NCBI GenBank assembly: GCA_023251725.1
Contig: JAHEYG010000006.1
Span: 1 to 64,000, forward strand
From: Sphingobacteriaceae bacterium
GTDB lineage: Bacteria > Bacteroidota > Bacteroidia > B-17B0 > Aurantibacillaceae
Length of the DNA: 64,000 nucleotides
Direction: 5' to 3'
A model generated the notes under the pieces. It searched no databases and was not told where the DNA came from. It was given only the letters and a program-made list of their open reading frames with translations. The position numbers were made by a program, and so were the translations under genes. Numbering within the stretch: the stretch's first letter is position 1; each line of letters opens with the position of its first letter. Below are positions 1 to 8,198 of this stretch, in pieces.

Positions 1-657
1 TTTTTTCTCATTCAATTTTTCATTTATTTCCGCCAATTGCTTTTGCGCCATGTCTTTTCCCCAGTCAGGATAAATGGCTGAAGCGGGTTTAAATGTTTTA
101 AATTTTTCGACTGCAGTTTCGTAAATAGGTTTTGCTTTTTTTGCGCCGCCGCCAAACATTTCGGGAGTAAAATAAATGCCCTGCGCTTTTTGTAAATAAG
201 CGCGCGGATTTTTAGCATCCAATTTAATAGCTGCATCCTGATAATCGCCCGACAAACCGCCGTACTTTTGTCCGCGCAACATAGGGTTCACTCCTATTCG
301 TGCCGAAGCGCTCATTGATTTTAAAACAAATACTTCCGAATTATTTTTACTTAAAGAATCGGCATTGCGAATAAATCCATCGGCCTTATCGCACCAGGTA
401 TCTATATCGTCGCCTGCTTTTTCAAACGCTACCAAAACATAACACATGCCAGCGTAATAATTAGAAAGCCAGTCTTTTTTCTCGGCCAAAGCAATTCTTT
501 CAAATCCATTGGCAATTTTAACATAGTCGTCGGCCTTTTTTGCCGAATCAAATAAAGCGAGATTCTTTTTCATTGCATCTTCGTACTTTTTACTTTGCGC
601 AATACCCGAAAGCGTTATAACACTTAAACAGGCGGTAATCATCATTACTTTTTTCAT
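1..657 (-). CDS. Exported TPR-like protein, partial (paralogue of the gene at 2897-3538)
   Basis: The reading frame starts at ATG 657 and runs open through base 1, so the stop lies outside the window. The first 20 or so residues form a signal peptide ending near GIAQS. The rest is helical, with phrases such as NYYAGMCYV, NADSLSKNN and KTFKP that recur almost unchanged in the gene at 2897-3538, so the two are clear paralogues. TPR-like helical pairs are visible, but I do not recognise a named family. It starts 25 bases after the TonB-receptor stop and is probably the third gene of that operon. A periplasmic or outer-membrane accessory role for the receptor is inferred from context only. Confidence 0.8.
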   Translation of the reverse strand, partial: MKKVMMITACLSVITLSGIAQSKKYEDAMKKNLALFDSAKKADDYVKIANGFERIALAEKKDWLSNYYAGMCYVLVAFEKAGDDIDTWCDKADGFIRNADSLSKNNSEVFVLKSMSASARIGVNPMLRGQKYGGLSGDYQDAAIKLDAKNPRAYLQKAQGIYFTPEMFGGGAKKAKPIYETAVEKFKTFKPASAIYPDWGKDMAQKQLAEINEKLNEKK

Positions 658-682
658 ATTTTCATTTTTAATTTCTAATTTT

Positions 683-2878
683 TTAAGTGTTATTATTTAT
701 AATGTCTTTTGTTCTATCTACTCCAAAACTCAAAAATATCCCGAAGAAGAATGAACGCGGCGCCGGTAATCCAACTTCTTGTCTTCTTACTCCATCGTAA
801 GAATATTTATAACTAAACACCTGATCATTTCCAATTACATTGGTAACGCTAAACACAAAAACACAAAATGCTTTTCCAATCTGACGGATATAGCTCACAT
901 TTAAACCAAGCGTGTGATAATCGATGGTTCTGTCGCCCAAAAAAAACGGATTGTTGGGATTGTAATACGGACGGCCGCTCGCATAAATATAAGTTAAGCC
1001 GGTGGCAATTCCTTTTTTAAAAAACTTTTTAAAAACTAATGAAGCGGTGTGATTGGCTGCAAATGTGGGCTGAACATTTTCGGGATAATTGTTGAACTGA
1101 CGTTTTGTATCGAGATAAGAGTAAGAAATCCAATAATCAATATTTTTAAAAGTTTTTTTATCCCGCCAAAATAATTCGAAACCGGTTGCATAACCATTTC
1201 CGTTATTGATTGTATCAGGACTCAAAGGAAGACCGCTATAATACTGGGAATTAAGATAAGGAGTGTAAGAAGTTAAATTATTATATTTTTTATAAAACAC
1301 TTCTGCTCTAAAAGTAATGCTATCGGTTACGTATTGCCAGTTTAAAACATAATGCGTTGCTTTTTGAAATTGCTGTGAATGATCGTTCCACAAAAAATCG
1401 CGATCCGGTTTCTGATAAAAATCGCCCTGGGCGTACGACAATTGAGAATTTTTACTTAATTTAAATGCAACACTTCCTCTATAAGCAAAAACGCCTTTGC
1501 GTAACCATTGCGAATACTCGTAACGCTCACCCAAACGAAGTACTAAACGATTAAAAAAATAAATATCTGCTTCAGCGAAAGCGCTGGTGTAATTTTCAAA
1601 CATCGCTCTTTTATATTTATTGTAAGAACCCTGATCAGGAACGTATTGATGTTCGGCACCCATTCTAAAAATAGAGCTTCTGAAAATACTTCTGCTCAGC
1701 ATTGCTCTTCCTTGAAGCATTTCGTTTTGACCACTAATAGTATCCTTATTTATTTTTATATTGTCTTTATTATAGGAATAAGAGGCGCCGGCATTCAACA
1801 ACCATTTATTTCCTAATTTTTCTTTATAGGTAAGAATGCTGAAAATATTTAAATTATTTAAATCGAATAAATCTTTATAAACATTTACGCTATCAATGTT
1901 CTGGCGAAGCGTGGCCATATCGGAATAATTAAAGTAGGTATAAAATTTTAAAATTCCCGTTTCGGCAAAACGTTTTCTGAAATTAAATGAACCTCCAGCT
2001 AATTGCGCGCTGCGTTTCCAATCGAAACTTTGTTTAACCACTGAGTTGTACAGACCAACGTTAAAATAATTTACATCACCTCCATAACTAAATTTGCCTT
2101 TGCCGGCCAAGCGATTTGTGCCAAGTGTAATTCCCAGTGGAGAAATGCCAACACTGGAAGAACCGCGGTCGGGCAAATCAACACTTTCGAGTGCCAAAAC
2201 AGAAGATAAAGCCTGCCCGTATTGTGCTGAATAGCCGCCGGTACTAAAAACGGTTCCTTTAAATAAGAATGGAGAAAATCTTCCGCGCTGTGCAACATCC
2301 TGCGCGCCGTTATAAAACGGATTGTTTACGATCATGCCGTCAATTAATGTTTTGGTTTCGTTATTGGTTCCACCGCGTACAAAAAGACCTGAGCCCTCTC
2401 CTACTTGCTGCGCGCCGGGCAAAGTTTTTAACGCGCCAACTATGTCGCCTTGTCCGCCTGCCGTTGTAACAATATCTAACGGTTTCAAAACAGTAGCTTT
2501 TTTTTCGTCGCTGGCTTCTATCATTCCGGCTGAAATAGTTACCGCTTGCAATTCGACATCGGCGCCGAATAATAAAATATCTAATTTAATTTCTTTACCG
2601 GTTAAATGAATTTCCTGATCAAAATCAATGTACCCTAAAAGCGCGGCGTGCAAAATAAATTTTCCGGTATCGGCCGAAACAAAACTAAAATTTCCTTCTT
2701 TGTCGGAAGTAGCGCCGTCGTACGAATCTTTTATTAAAACATTTACTCCTGCTATGGGTAATTTTTTATTGGAGATTACCTTTCCGCTAACGGTAGTTTG
2801 TGCTTTTCCCATTGAGGAAAACAAACACAGCGTCAAAACTGTTTTAAGAAATAAATGATTATGTAATTTAAATTTCAT
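683..2878 (-). CDS. TonB-dependent outer-membrane receptor with carboxypeptidase-like N-terminal domain
   Basis: About 731 residues. After a signal peptide comes a carboxypeptidase-regulatory-like beta-sandwich (TVSGKVISNKKLPIAGVNV), then a plug domain (LPGAQQVGEGSGLFVRGG, TLIDGMIVNNP) and a long beta-barrel rich in aromatic alternation. It is shorter than SusC proteins and has no SusD partner beside it; such receptors import a ligand across the outer membrane using TonB energy, and the ligand is not predictable here. The start is chosen at ATG 2878, with GGAGAAG about 8-14 bases upstream; an in-frame TTG at 2896 would place that ribosome-binding site inside the gene. It sits between two paralogous exported proteins, probably in one operon. 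Confidence 0.88.
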   Translation of the reverse strand: MKFKLHNHLFLKTVLTLCLFSSMGKAQTTVSGKVISNKKLPIAGVNVLIKDSYDGATSDKEGNFSFVSADTGKFILHAALLGYIDFDQEIHLTGKEIKLDILLFGADVELQAVTISAGMIEASDEKKATVLKPLDIVTTAGGQGDIVGALKTLPGAQQVGEGSGLFVRGGTNNETKTLIDGMIVNNPFYNGAQDVAQRGRFSPFLFKGTVFSTGGYSAQYGQALSSVLALESVDLPDRGSSSVGISPLGITLGTNRLAGKGKFSYGGDVNYFNVGLYNSVVKQSFDWKRSAQLAGGSFNFRKRFAETGILKFYTYFNYSDMATLRQNIDSVNVYKDLFDLNNLNIFSILTYKEKLGNKWLLNAGASYSYNKDNIKINKDTISGQNEMLQGRAMLSRSIFRSSIFRMGAEHQYVPDQGSYNKYKRAMFENYTSAFAEADIYFFNRLVLRLGERYEYSQWLRKGVFAYRGSVAFKLSKNSQLSYAQGDFYQKPDRDFLWNDHSQQFQKATHYVLNWQYVTDSITFRAEVFYKKYNNLTSYTPYLNSQYYSGLPLSPDTINNGNGYATGFELFWRDKKTFKNIDYWISYSYLDTKRQFNNYPENVQPTFAANHTASLVFKKFFKKGIATGLTYIYASGRPYYNPNNPFFLGDRTIDYHTLGLNVSYIRQIGKAFCVFVFSVTNVIGNDQVFSYKYSYDGVRRQEVGLPAPRSFFFGIFLSFGVDRTKDIINNNT

Positions 2879-2896
2879 TTTAATTTTCTTCTCCAA

Positions 2897-3538
2897 TTAA
2901 TCTTCATTACATTTTTTAAGAAGATCGTCGCACATTTTTTTTCCCCAGTTAGGATGTATCTCCGACTGCGGTTTAAAAGTTTTGTAGAGTGCTGCTGCTT
3001 TTTCTAAATGCGGTTTTGCTTTTGCGGGCCCTCCGCCAAATGATTCGGGAGTGTAAAAAGTTCCCTGACCTTTGTTGGCAAACGGACGAGGATTAGTTGG
3101 ATCCAAAGTCATGGCAGTTTGCGAAAAATCGTAAGCCATTTTTCCGAAACCGAAACCCCGCGACATGGGATCAACCATAATTCGGGAGGTAGAACACATC
3201 GATTTTAAAACATATATCTCAGCATTATTTTTACTAAGAGAATCTGCTTTATCAATATATTTTTCTGCCTTATCAGCATAAGTATCAATTTCTCTTTCAT
3301 CTTTTTCGAAAGCAATAAAAACGTAGCAAAGTCCGGCGTAATAATTGGGTAACCATTCTTTTGTTTCTGTGGCGGCCATTTTTTCGAAACATTTTGCTGC
3401 GGCCACTAATTCCGGTCCTGTTTTTGCAGAATCAAAAAGTGTGATATACTTTTTCATGGAGGCGATATACTTTTTATTCTGTGAGAAACTAATTGCACTC
3501 ATAAAAATAAAAGCGGAGATTAAAGTTTTTGTTTTCAT
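2897..3538 (-). CDS. Exported TPR-like protein, first gene of the TonB-receptor operon
   Basis: About 213 residues, beginning with a typical signal peptide (KTLISAFIFMSAISFSQ). An in-frame ATG at 3556 would add six residues; I prefer 3538 because the promoter -7 box at 3567-3574 leaves almost no leader for 3556. The mature part is helical and TPR-like, with motifs NYYAGLCYVF and KADSLSKNNAEI shared with the partial gene at 1-657. No catalytic motif is visible. The stop is followed within 20 bases by the TonB receptor start, so the receptor and both paralogues look co-transcribed. The function is unknown; a periplasmic partner of the receptor is the simplest inference. Confidence 0.8.
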   Translation of the reverse strand: MKTKTLISAFIFMSAISFSQNKKYIASMKKYITLFDSAKTGPELVAAAKCFEKMAATETKEWLPNYYAGLCYVFIAFEKDEREIDTYADKAEKYIDKADSLSKNNAEIYVLKSMCSTSRIMVDPMSRGFGFGKMAYDFSQTAMTLDPTNPRPFANKGQGTFYTPESFGGGPAKAKPHLEKAAALYKTFKPQSEIHPNWGKKMCDDLLKKCNED

Positions 3539-3566
3539 ATTAAATATTGATTTCATAATTACATTA

Positions 3567-3598
3567 CAAACGTAAAGTAGTTTATATTATAAACCAAA
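3567..3598 (-). promoter_or_regulatory. Bacteroidota-type promoter of the TonB-receptor operon
   Basis: On the minus strand TTTG (3598-3595) lies 20 bases before TACGTTTG (3574-3567). This matches the -33 TTTG / -7 TAnnTTTG consensus known for the Bacteroidota primary sigma factor. It would start transcription about 20 bases before ATG 3538. Confidence 0.65.
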
Positions 3599-3639
3599 TA
3601 TTATTTTATAAGTTATTGATTATTAATATATTAAAATAT

Positions 3640-3679
3640 ATTTATTAAAACACAACAAATTTGTTGTGTTTTAATAAAT
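3640..3679. repeat. Perfect 40-bp palindrome without spacer
   Basis: Both 20-base arms match completely around a centre between 3659 and 3660 (core ACAACAAATTTGTTGT). It lies in the gap between the TonB operon and the DUF6932/XRE/ATPase module. A possible promoter (TTG at 3664-3666, then TACCTTTA at 3687-3694) overlaps the right arm, so the palindrome could be the operator of the XRE protein encoded downstream. A hairpin or cruciform role cannot be excluded. Symmetry is seen directly; function is inferred. Confidence 0.75.
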
Positions 3680-3742
3680 TTCGCCATACCTTTACTTCTA
3701 AAGACAAAGAATTGATAAATAATATGAAAACAAAAAGTAATA

Positions 3743-4177
3743 ATGATACCGAATTTTCAGGGGGACCTACTACCAATAGGGGAACACGAAACAACATTAG
3801 AAGAGTTTGAAAAAAAATTTGTTTACAATCCAAAACGACAGGAATTGTTTAGAGGTCTTAAAAAACTAATTGATGATTTGAAAGTAATAGGTTGTAAAGC
3901 GATTTGGATTGACGGCAGTTTTGTTACTAAAAAACAACTCCCAAAAGATATTGATATTTGCTGGGATAATGCCGGAATTGACTTTGGATTTGTTAAAGAG
4001 ATAATGCCTATTTTAATGAATGATTCACCCGCAAGATTGGCTCAACAAAACATATATAAAGCAGATATTTTTCCTGCTCACATTCCAGAGGTTTCATCAA
4101 AGAAATTTTTTAAAGACTTTTTTCAAATCGACAAAAACACAGGACAACAAAAAGGAATAATTAAAATTAATTTATAA
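3743..4177 (+). CDS. DUF6932 family protein (nucleotidyltransferase-like)
   Basis: 144 residues. The N-terminus MIPNF...LPIGEHETTLEEFEKKF is typical of DUF6932. The core holds WIDGSFVTKK followed by PKDIDICW, the GS-x(n)-DxD arrangement of the nucleotidyltransferase fold (DxD is D-I-D here), so two metal-binding acidic residues seem preserved. DUF6932 members are recurrent in accessory regions next to small regulators and are often treated as toxin-antitoxin-like. It is followed after 7 bases by an XRE protein and then an ATPase, forming a module. A different ATG at 3724 opens only a 28-codon frame in another register and is not the start. The substrate is unknown. Confidence 0.75.
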   Translation: MIPNFQGDLLPIGEHETTLEEFEKKFVYNPKRQELFRGLKKLIDDLKVIGCKAIWIDGSFVTKKQLPKDIDICWDNAGIDFGFVKEIMPILMNDSPARLAQQNIYKADIFPAHIPEVSSKKFFKDFFQIDKNTGQQKGIIKINL

Positions 4178-4184
4178 GAAAACA

Positions 4185-4715
4185 ATGATAAAGAATCAAA
4201 AACAGGTTAAAATAACGGAAGAAAAAATTAAAGAATTAATAAAAGGCAAAGAAGAGCTTGAAAAACAACGAGGTAAAATCAATAATGATAGCTTCGACCT
4301 TAGCCTGAATTCCTTTAATTCAATGATTTCAGACTTGGAAAGGCAGATGCAGAAATACAAGTCTCTTTGCGAAGGTAATTTCCACTGTTTTCAACCGGAA
4401 AGTTTAGAAGATATTTCTGAAATTCTTATCTCAGCAAGGCTTGCACAGAAAATTTCACAAAAAGAATTAGGGGAAAAAATTGGGGTTAAAGAGCAGCAGA
4501 TTCAACGATACGAAGCAACTGATTATGAAACTGCATCTTGGACTAGAATTATGAATATTGCAATAGTACTAGAATTAAGGTTTTACTTTAATAAAATAAT
4601 GCTTTATAATCTTTCGTGTGAAGAAGAATTTTTATATCCGCAAGATATAACAAGTGAATTAGCAGAAACGGCATCTATAAGGGTTAGAAACAGTCACTCA
4701 TTAATATTCGGATAA
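4185..4715 (+). CDS. XRE-family helix-turn-helix protein with N-terminal coiled coil
   Basis: 176 residues. Roughly the first 70 are a charged coiled coil (KITEEKIKELIKGKEELEKQ). A helix-turn-helix of Cro/CI type follows near residues 85-140 (ISARLAQKISQKELGEKIGV, then QQIQRYEATDY). The C-terminal 35 residues are less conserved in appearance. This layout, a coiled-coil oligomerisation arm plus XRE domain, is common among antitoxin-like regulators paired with nucleotidyltransferase-fold proteins. Its stop TAA is directly followed by the ATG of the ATPase gene. It probably represses its own operon, with the palindrome at 3640-3679 as the likeliest operator. This is inference; no binding data can be read from sequence. 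Confidence 0.8.
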   Translation: MIKNQKQVKITEEKIKELIKGKEELEKQRGKINNDSFDLSLNSFNSMISDLERQMQKYKSLCEGNFHCFQPESLEDISEILISARLAQKISQKELGEKIGVKEQQIQRYEATDYETASWTRIMNIAIVLELRFYFNKIMLYNLSCEEEFLYPQDITSELAETASIRVRNSHSLIFG

Positions 4716-6347
4716 ATGAAAACCATAACTTTTTATTCATACAAAGGGGGCGTAGGAAGATCTTTGGCATTAAGTAATATTGCTAAACGACTTTCAGAAT
4801 ATAACAAGAAAGTATGCGTACTAGATTTTGACTTGGAAGCTCCCGGGTTACAATTCAAATTTAATGGTTATTCAAGACCAGTCATACAAAAAGGAATTGT
4901 TGATTATATACATAATTTCTGCAATCATAGTTCACATACCGAAAAAATCAATGATTATGCAATTACTTTAAAACCAGCAAACCAAATATTTGAACCTATA
5001 AAGTTTATAGCTTCTGGGAATATAAACAACAATGAATACTGGAAAAAGTTATCTGAGATTAACTGGTTTGAAATGTTCTATTCAGAAAATGCTCAAGGAG
5101 TAAAATTCTTTCTTGATCTAAAAGCTAAAATTCAAAAAGAAATTGAACCTGATGTTTTATTGATAGATTCGCGAACTGGAATTACAGATATTTCCGGAGT
5201 TACGCTTAGGTTGCTTGCCGATGAAGTTATTGTTTTTGCAGCAAATAATGAGGAAAATATGTTTGGAAGTCAGAAAATAATTCAAAGTCTCTTAGACACA
5301 TCAAAGGCTTTATTCAATAAAGTGCCAAAAATCAATTTTGTTTTAACTCGAATACCATTTACAGACAAACCTGGAGACAAAGAAAAAGAATTTAAGTTGA
5401 TTCAAAATAGAAAAAATGAGTTGAAGAAAAACATTGGCTTAAACGATCTTGAAATTTCAGTTATACATTCAGATCGACGACTAGAAGAAAAAGAAAGTTT
5501 ACTAATTGGATATGAGTATCAAGAAAAAACCGCTTCTATTGAAAATGATTACTTGGTTCTTTTTGATAAAATTTCTAGTGAAATATTGAATGATGTTGAA
5601 AAAATAAAATTTAAAAACACGAAAATTGCAGAGAAAGAATTTCTTAAATCTCTTAATGAAGAAGACATCCCTAAAAAAATTCAATTTTTAAATCAAGCGA
5701 TTGAATTAGATCCAACAAAATATTCCTATTTCTGGGATAGAGGTCATGCTTATAGTATACTGGGAGAGTGGAAAAAAACACAGATTGATTATGACAAAGC
5801 GCTTGAACTTAACCCAAAGGATGCCTCATTACTTTTTAACAGAGGAATTGCAAGTTTTAATATTAATGAATTTGAAAAATCAATTGAATTTTACGAAAAG
5901 GCTTTGGAAATTGACTCTAATATGCCGCATGCATATCAAAACATTGCAGTTACCCTTACAAAACTTGAGAAAAGAGAACTAGCGTTGGAAACTCTAAATA
6001 ATGCCATAGATAATAAAAATTTAATTACAGGAAATCTTTATAATAGTAGGGCAGATTTACTCAGATATTTCGGGAAACTTGAGGAAGCTTCAAAAGATGT
6101 TTTTAAGGCGATTTCACTTGATCCAAATAATCCAATATTTTTTGGAACGTTGGCAGAAATTTATCTATCTAAAGGCAAAGAAGAGGAATTTTACTTAAAC
6201 CTTACTGTTGCACTTTCTAAAGGAATTACATCAAGAGAATTGCGTTCAGCGAAAGATATTTATTTCAAAATTCGGAATGAAGAAAGATTTATTAACTTAA
6301 TGAATATGTATCGTGTTGATCCCGACGAGATATTCAAGGAAGGCTAA
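4716..6347 (+). CDS. KGGVGR-variant ParA/MinD-like ATPase with C-terminal TPR repeats
   Basis: 543 residues. The deviant Walker A is KGGVGRS at residues 10-16: the signature lysine is kept but the usual P-loop lysine is arginine, the mark of the KGGVGR subgroup. A DFDLEAPGL switch motif and a LLIDSRTGI Walker B follow. From about residue 310 there are at least four TPR units (for example DRGHAYSILGEW...ALELNPKD), giving a protein-interaction tail. ATPases of this type occur in bacterial conflict or signalling loci. It is the last gene of the three-gene module. Its stop overlaps the uvrC stop by four bases on the opposite strand. No nuclease or other effector domain is visible inside the module. 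Confidence 0.85.
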   Translation: MKTITFYSYKGGVGRSLALSNIAKRLSEYNKKVCVLDFDLEAPGLQFKFNGYSRPVIQKGIVDYIHNFCNHSSHTEKINDYAITLKPANQIFEPIKFIASGNINNNEYWKKLSEINWFEMFYSENAQGVKFFLDLKAKIQKEIEPDVLLIDSRTGITDISGVTLRLLADEVIVFAANNEENMFGSQKIIQSLLDTSKALFNKVPKINFVLTRIPFTDKPGDKEKEFKLIQNRKNELKKNIGLNDLEISVIHSDRRLEEKESLLIGYEYQEKTASIENDYLVLFDKISSEILNDVEKIKFKNTKIAEKEFLKSLNEEDIPKKIQFLNQAIELDPTKYSYFWDRGHAYSILGEWKKTQIDYDKALELNPKDASLLFNRGIASFNINEFEKSIEFYEKALEIDSNMPHAYQNIAVTLTKLEKRELALETLNNAIDNKNLITGNLYNSRADLLRYFGKLEEASKDVFKAISLDPNNPIFFGTLAEIYLSKGKEEEFYLNLTVALSKGITSRELRSAKDIYFKIRNEERFINLMNMYRVDPDEIFKEG

Positions 6348-8152
6348 TTTTTCCTAAAAAACTCCCAAACTAATTTCGCTTTGGCAGGACCAATAGCTTT
6401 GGTTAATTCTTCGAGAGGCGTTTCTTTAATTTGTTTTACCGATTTAAATTCGGTCAGTAATTTTTGTGCGGTAATTTCGCTGATGCCTTTTATTTCGCTG
6501 AGTTCGCTTTTAAAAGTTTCGCGGCTTCTTTTACTACGGTGATGCGTAATTCCAAAACGATGCGCCTCATCGCGAATTTGCTGAATTACTTTTAAAGTTT
6601 CGCTGCGTTTATCTAAATACAAAGGAATAGAATCGCCGGGAAAATAAATTTCTTCTAAACGTTTTGCAATTCCAATAATCGTCACCTTTCCCATTAAACC
6701 TAATTTTTCTAAACTATTGATGGCGGCGCTAAGTTGGCCTTTGCCCCCATCAATCACAATTAATTGGGGTATTGGTAATTTTTCTTCGAGTACGCGGGTG
6801 TATCTTCTTAAAATAACTTCTTCCATGGTAGCAAAATCATCCGGACCAACAACTGTTTTAATATTAAAATGCCTGTATTCTTTTTTGGCCGGCTTTCCGT
6901 CGATGAACACGGGCATTGCGCTCACCGCAAATTCTCCCTGAATATTTGAATTATCGAAACCTTCAATTCTCCGCGGCTCTTCTTTCATTCGCAAATCTTT
7001 CATCATTTGCTGCATTATTCTTGCGGTATGCCTTTCGGGATCGGTTAATGCAATTTGTTTTTCGCGTTCACGCTTATGCTCTTTTGCATTACGGAAACAT
7101 AAATCTAAAAGGTTTTTTTTGTCGCCAATTTTTGGAACAACGTATTTTACGTCGGGGAAAATAAACTCCGGTTCAAACGGCAACAATATTTCTTTACTTT
7201 GCGAATTAAAACGCAAACGGATTTCATTCATCGCAAACACCAACATCTCTTCATCACTTTCCTCTAAATGTTTTTTTAGTTCAATAGTCTGCGCTTGAAT
7301 GATGGTGCCATTCATCACTTTAAAATAACTGACGTAACTTGCTTTTTCTTCACTCACAATAGCAAACACATCGGTATCGGTAATAGAAGGATGCACAATG
7401 GTAGATTTACTCTGGTAACGTTCTAATAAATCGACTTTACGTTTTAGTAATTCTGCTTCTTCAAATTGCATTTTTTCAGAAAACAAATTCATCTGCTTTT
7501 TCATATCACGAACCGCAAATTGAAAATCACCTTTTATGATTTGACGAATTTGTTTTATGTTATCATCATATTCCTCCACACTTTGTTTATCCTCGCAAGG
7601 CGCTTTACATTTGCCAATATGAAATTCTAAACACGCTCTGAATTTTTTCTTTTTTATGTTTGTATCCGATAAATCGTAAGTGCAATTTCTTAATGGGAAT
7701 AATTGATAAATTAAATCTAATAAAGCGTGCATAATTTGCACCGATGCATACGGACCATAATATTCCAAATCATTTCTTTTAGATTGCCTGGTATAAAATA
7801 ATCTTGGAAATCTTTCTTTTTTTATTGCTATCCATGGATACGTTTTATCGTCGCGTAACATAACATTGTAACGCGGCTTTAAATTTTTAATTAAATTATT
7901 TTCCAGTAACAGCGCATCCAGTTCGGTATTAACTTTTATGGTTTTAATGTCGTTTATTTTTTTTACGAGTATGCGCAATCGTGCGCTTAAATGTTCTTTA
8001 TTAAAATACGAACTAACTCGTTTTTTTAAATTTTTTGCTTTTCCAACGTACAACAAAGTATTTTCTTTATCATAATACTGATAAACCCCCGGCGTTTCGG
8101 GCAGCGATTTAATAATAGATTGAATATGTTCTGAGGAGTTTTCTGTCAACAC
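6344..8152 (-). CDS. uvrC: UvrABC excinuclease subunit C
   Basis: 602 residues, normal for UvrC. The GIY-YIG nuclease domain is N-terminal (GVY at 22-24, YVG at 35-37), followed by a UVR helical motif near residues 210-245 (KKQMNLFSEKMQFEEAELL), the RNase H-like 5' nuclease (EGFDNSNIQGEFAVSAMPVF, LIVIDGGKGQ) and a C-terminal helix-hairpin-helix (ISEITAQKLL). With UvrB it makes the two incisions in nucleotide-excision repair. It is alone on this strand after asnS, from which it is separated by a terminator hairpin. Its last four bases overlap the stop of the ATPase gene arriving from the other side, so the accessory module abuts it with no spacer. Confidence 0.97.
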   Translation of the reverse strand: MLTENSSEHIQSIIKSLPETPGVYQYYDKENTLLYVGKAKNLKKRVSSYFNKEHLSARLRILVKKINDIKTIKVNTELDALLLENNLIKNLKPRYNVMLRDDKTYPWIAIKKERFPRLFYTRQSKRNDLEYYGPYASVQIMHALLDLIYQLFPLRNCTYDLSDTNIKKKKFRACLEFHIGKCKAPCEDKQSVEEYDDNIKQIRQIIKGDFQFAVRDMKKQMNLFSEKMQFEEAELLKRKVDLLERYQSKSTIVHPSITDTDVFAIVSEEKASYVSYFKVMNGTIIQAQTIELKKHLEESDEEMLVFAMNEIRLRFNSQSKEILLPFEPEFIFPDVKYVVPKIGDKKNLLDLCFRNAKEHKREREKQIALTDPERHTARIMQQMMKDLRMKEEPRRIEGFDNSNIQGEFAVSAMPVFIDGKPAKKEYRHFNIKTVVGPDDFATMEEVILRRYTRVLEEKLPIPQLIVIDGGKGQLSAAINSLEKLGLMGKVTIIGIAKRLEEIYFPGDSIPLYLDKRSETLKVIQQIRDEAHRFGITHHRSKRSRETFKSELSEIKGISEITAQKLLTEFKSVKQIKETPLEELTKAIGPAKAKLVWEFFRKN

Positions 8153-8168
8153 TCAAATTTACAATAAA

Positions 8169-8192
8169 AAAGCCCCTAAATTTCGGGGCTTT
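8169..8192 (-). terminator. Intrinsic terminator between asnS and uvrC
   Basis: AAAGCCCC (8169-8176) pairs with GGGGCTTT (8185-8192) around an 8-base loop. On the minus strand it follows the asnS stop and is itself followed by a T-rich run. It is nearly symmetric and could also work on the plus strand. Confidence 0.8.
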
Positions 8193-8198
8193 AATTTT

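Noticed and set aside
2879-2896. TTG at 2896 as start of the TonB receptor
   Set aside because: GGAGAAG lies between it and ATG 2878 and serves as ribosome-binding site for the latter; the signal peptide fits 2878.
3724-3810. 28-codon frame starting ATGAAAACAAAAAG ahead of DUF6932
   Set aside because: It overlaps the DUF6932 start in another frame and has no recognisable features; possibly a leader peptide but unsupported.
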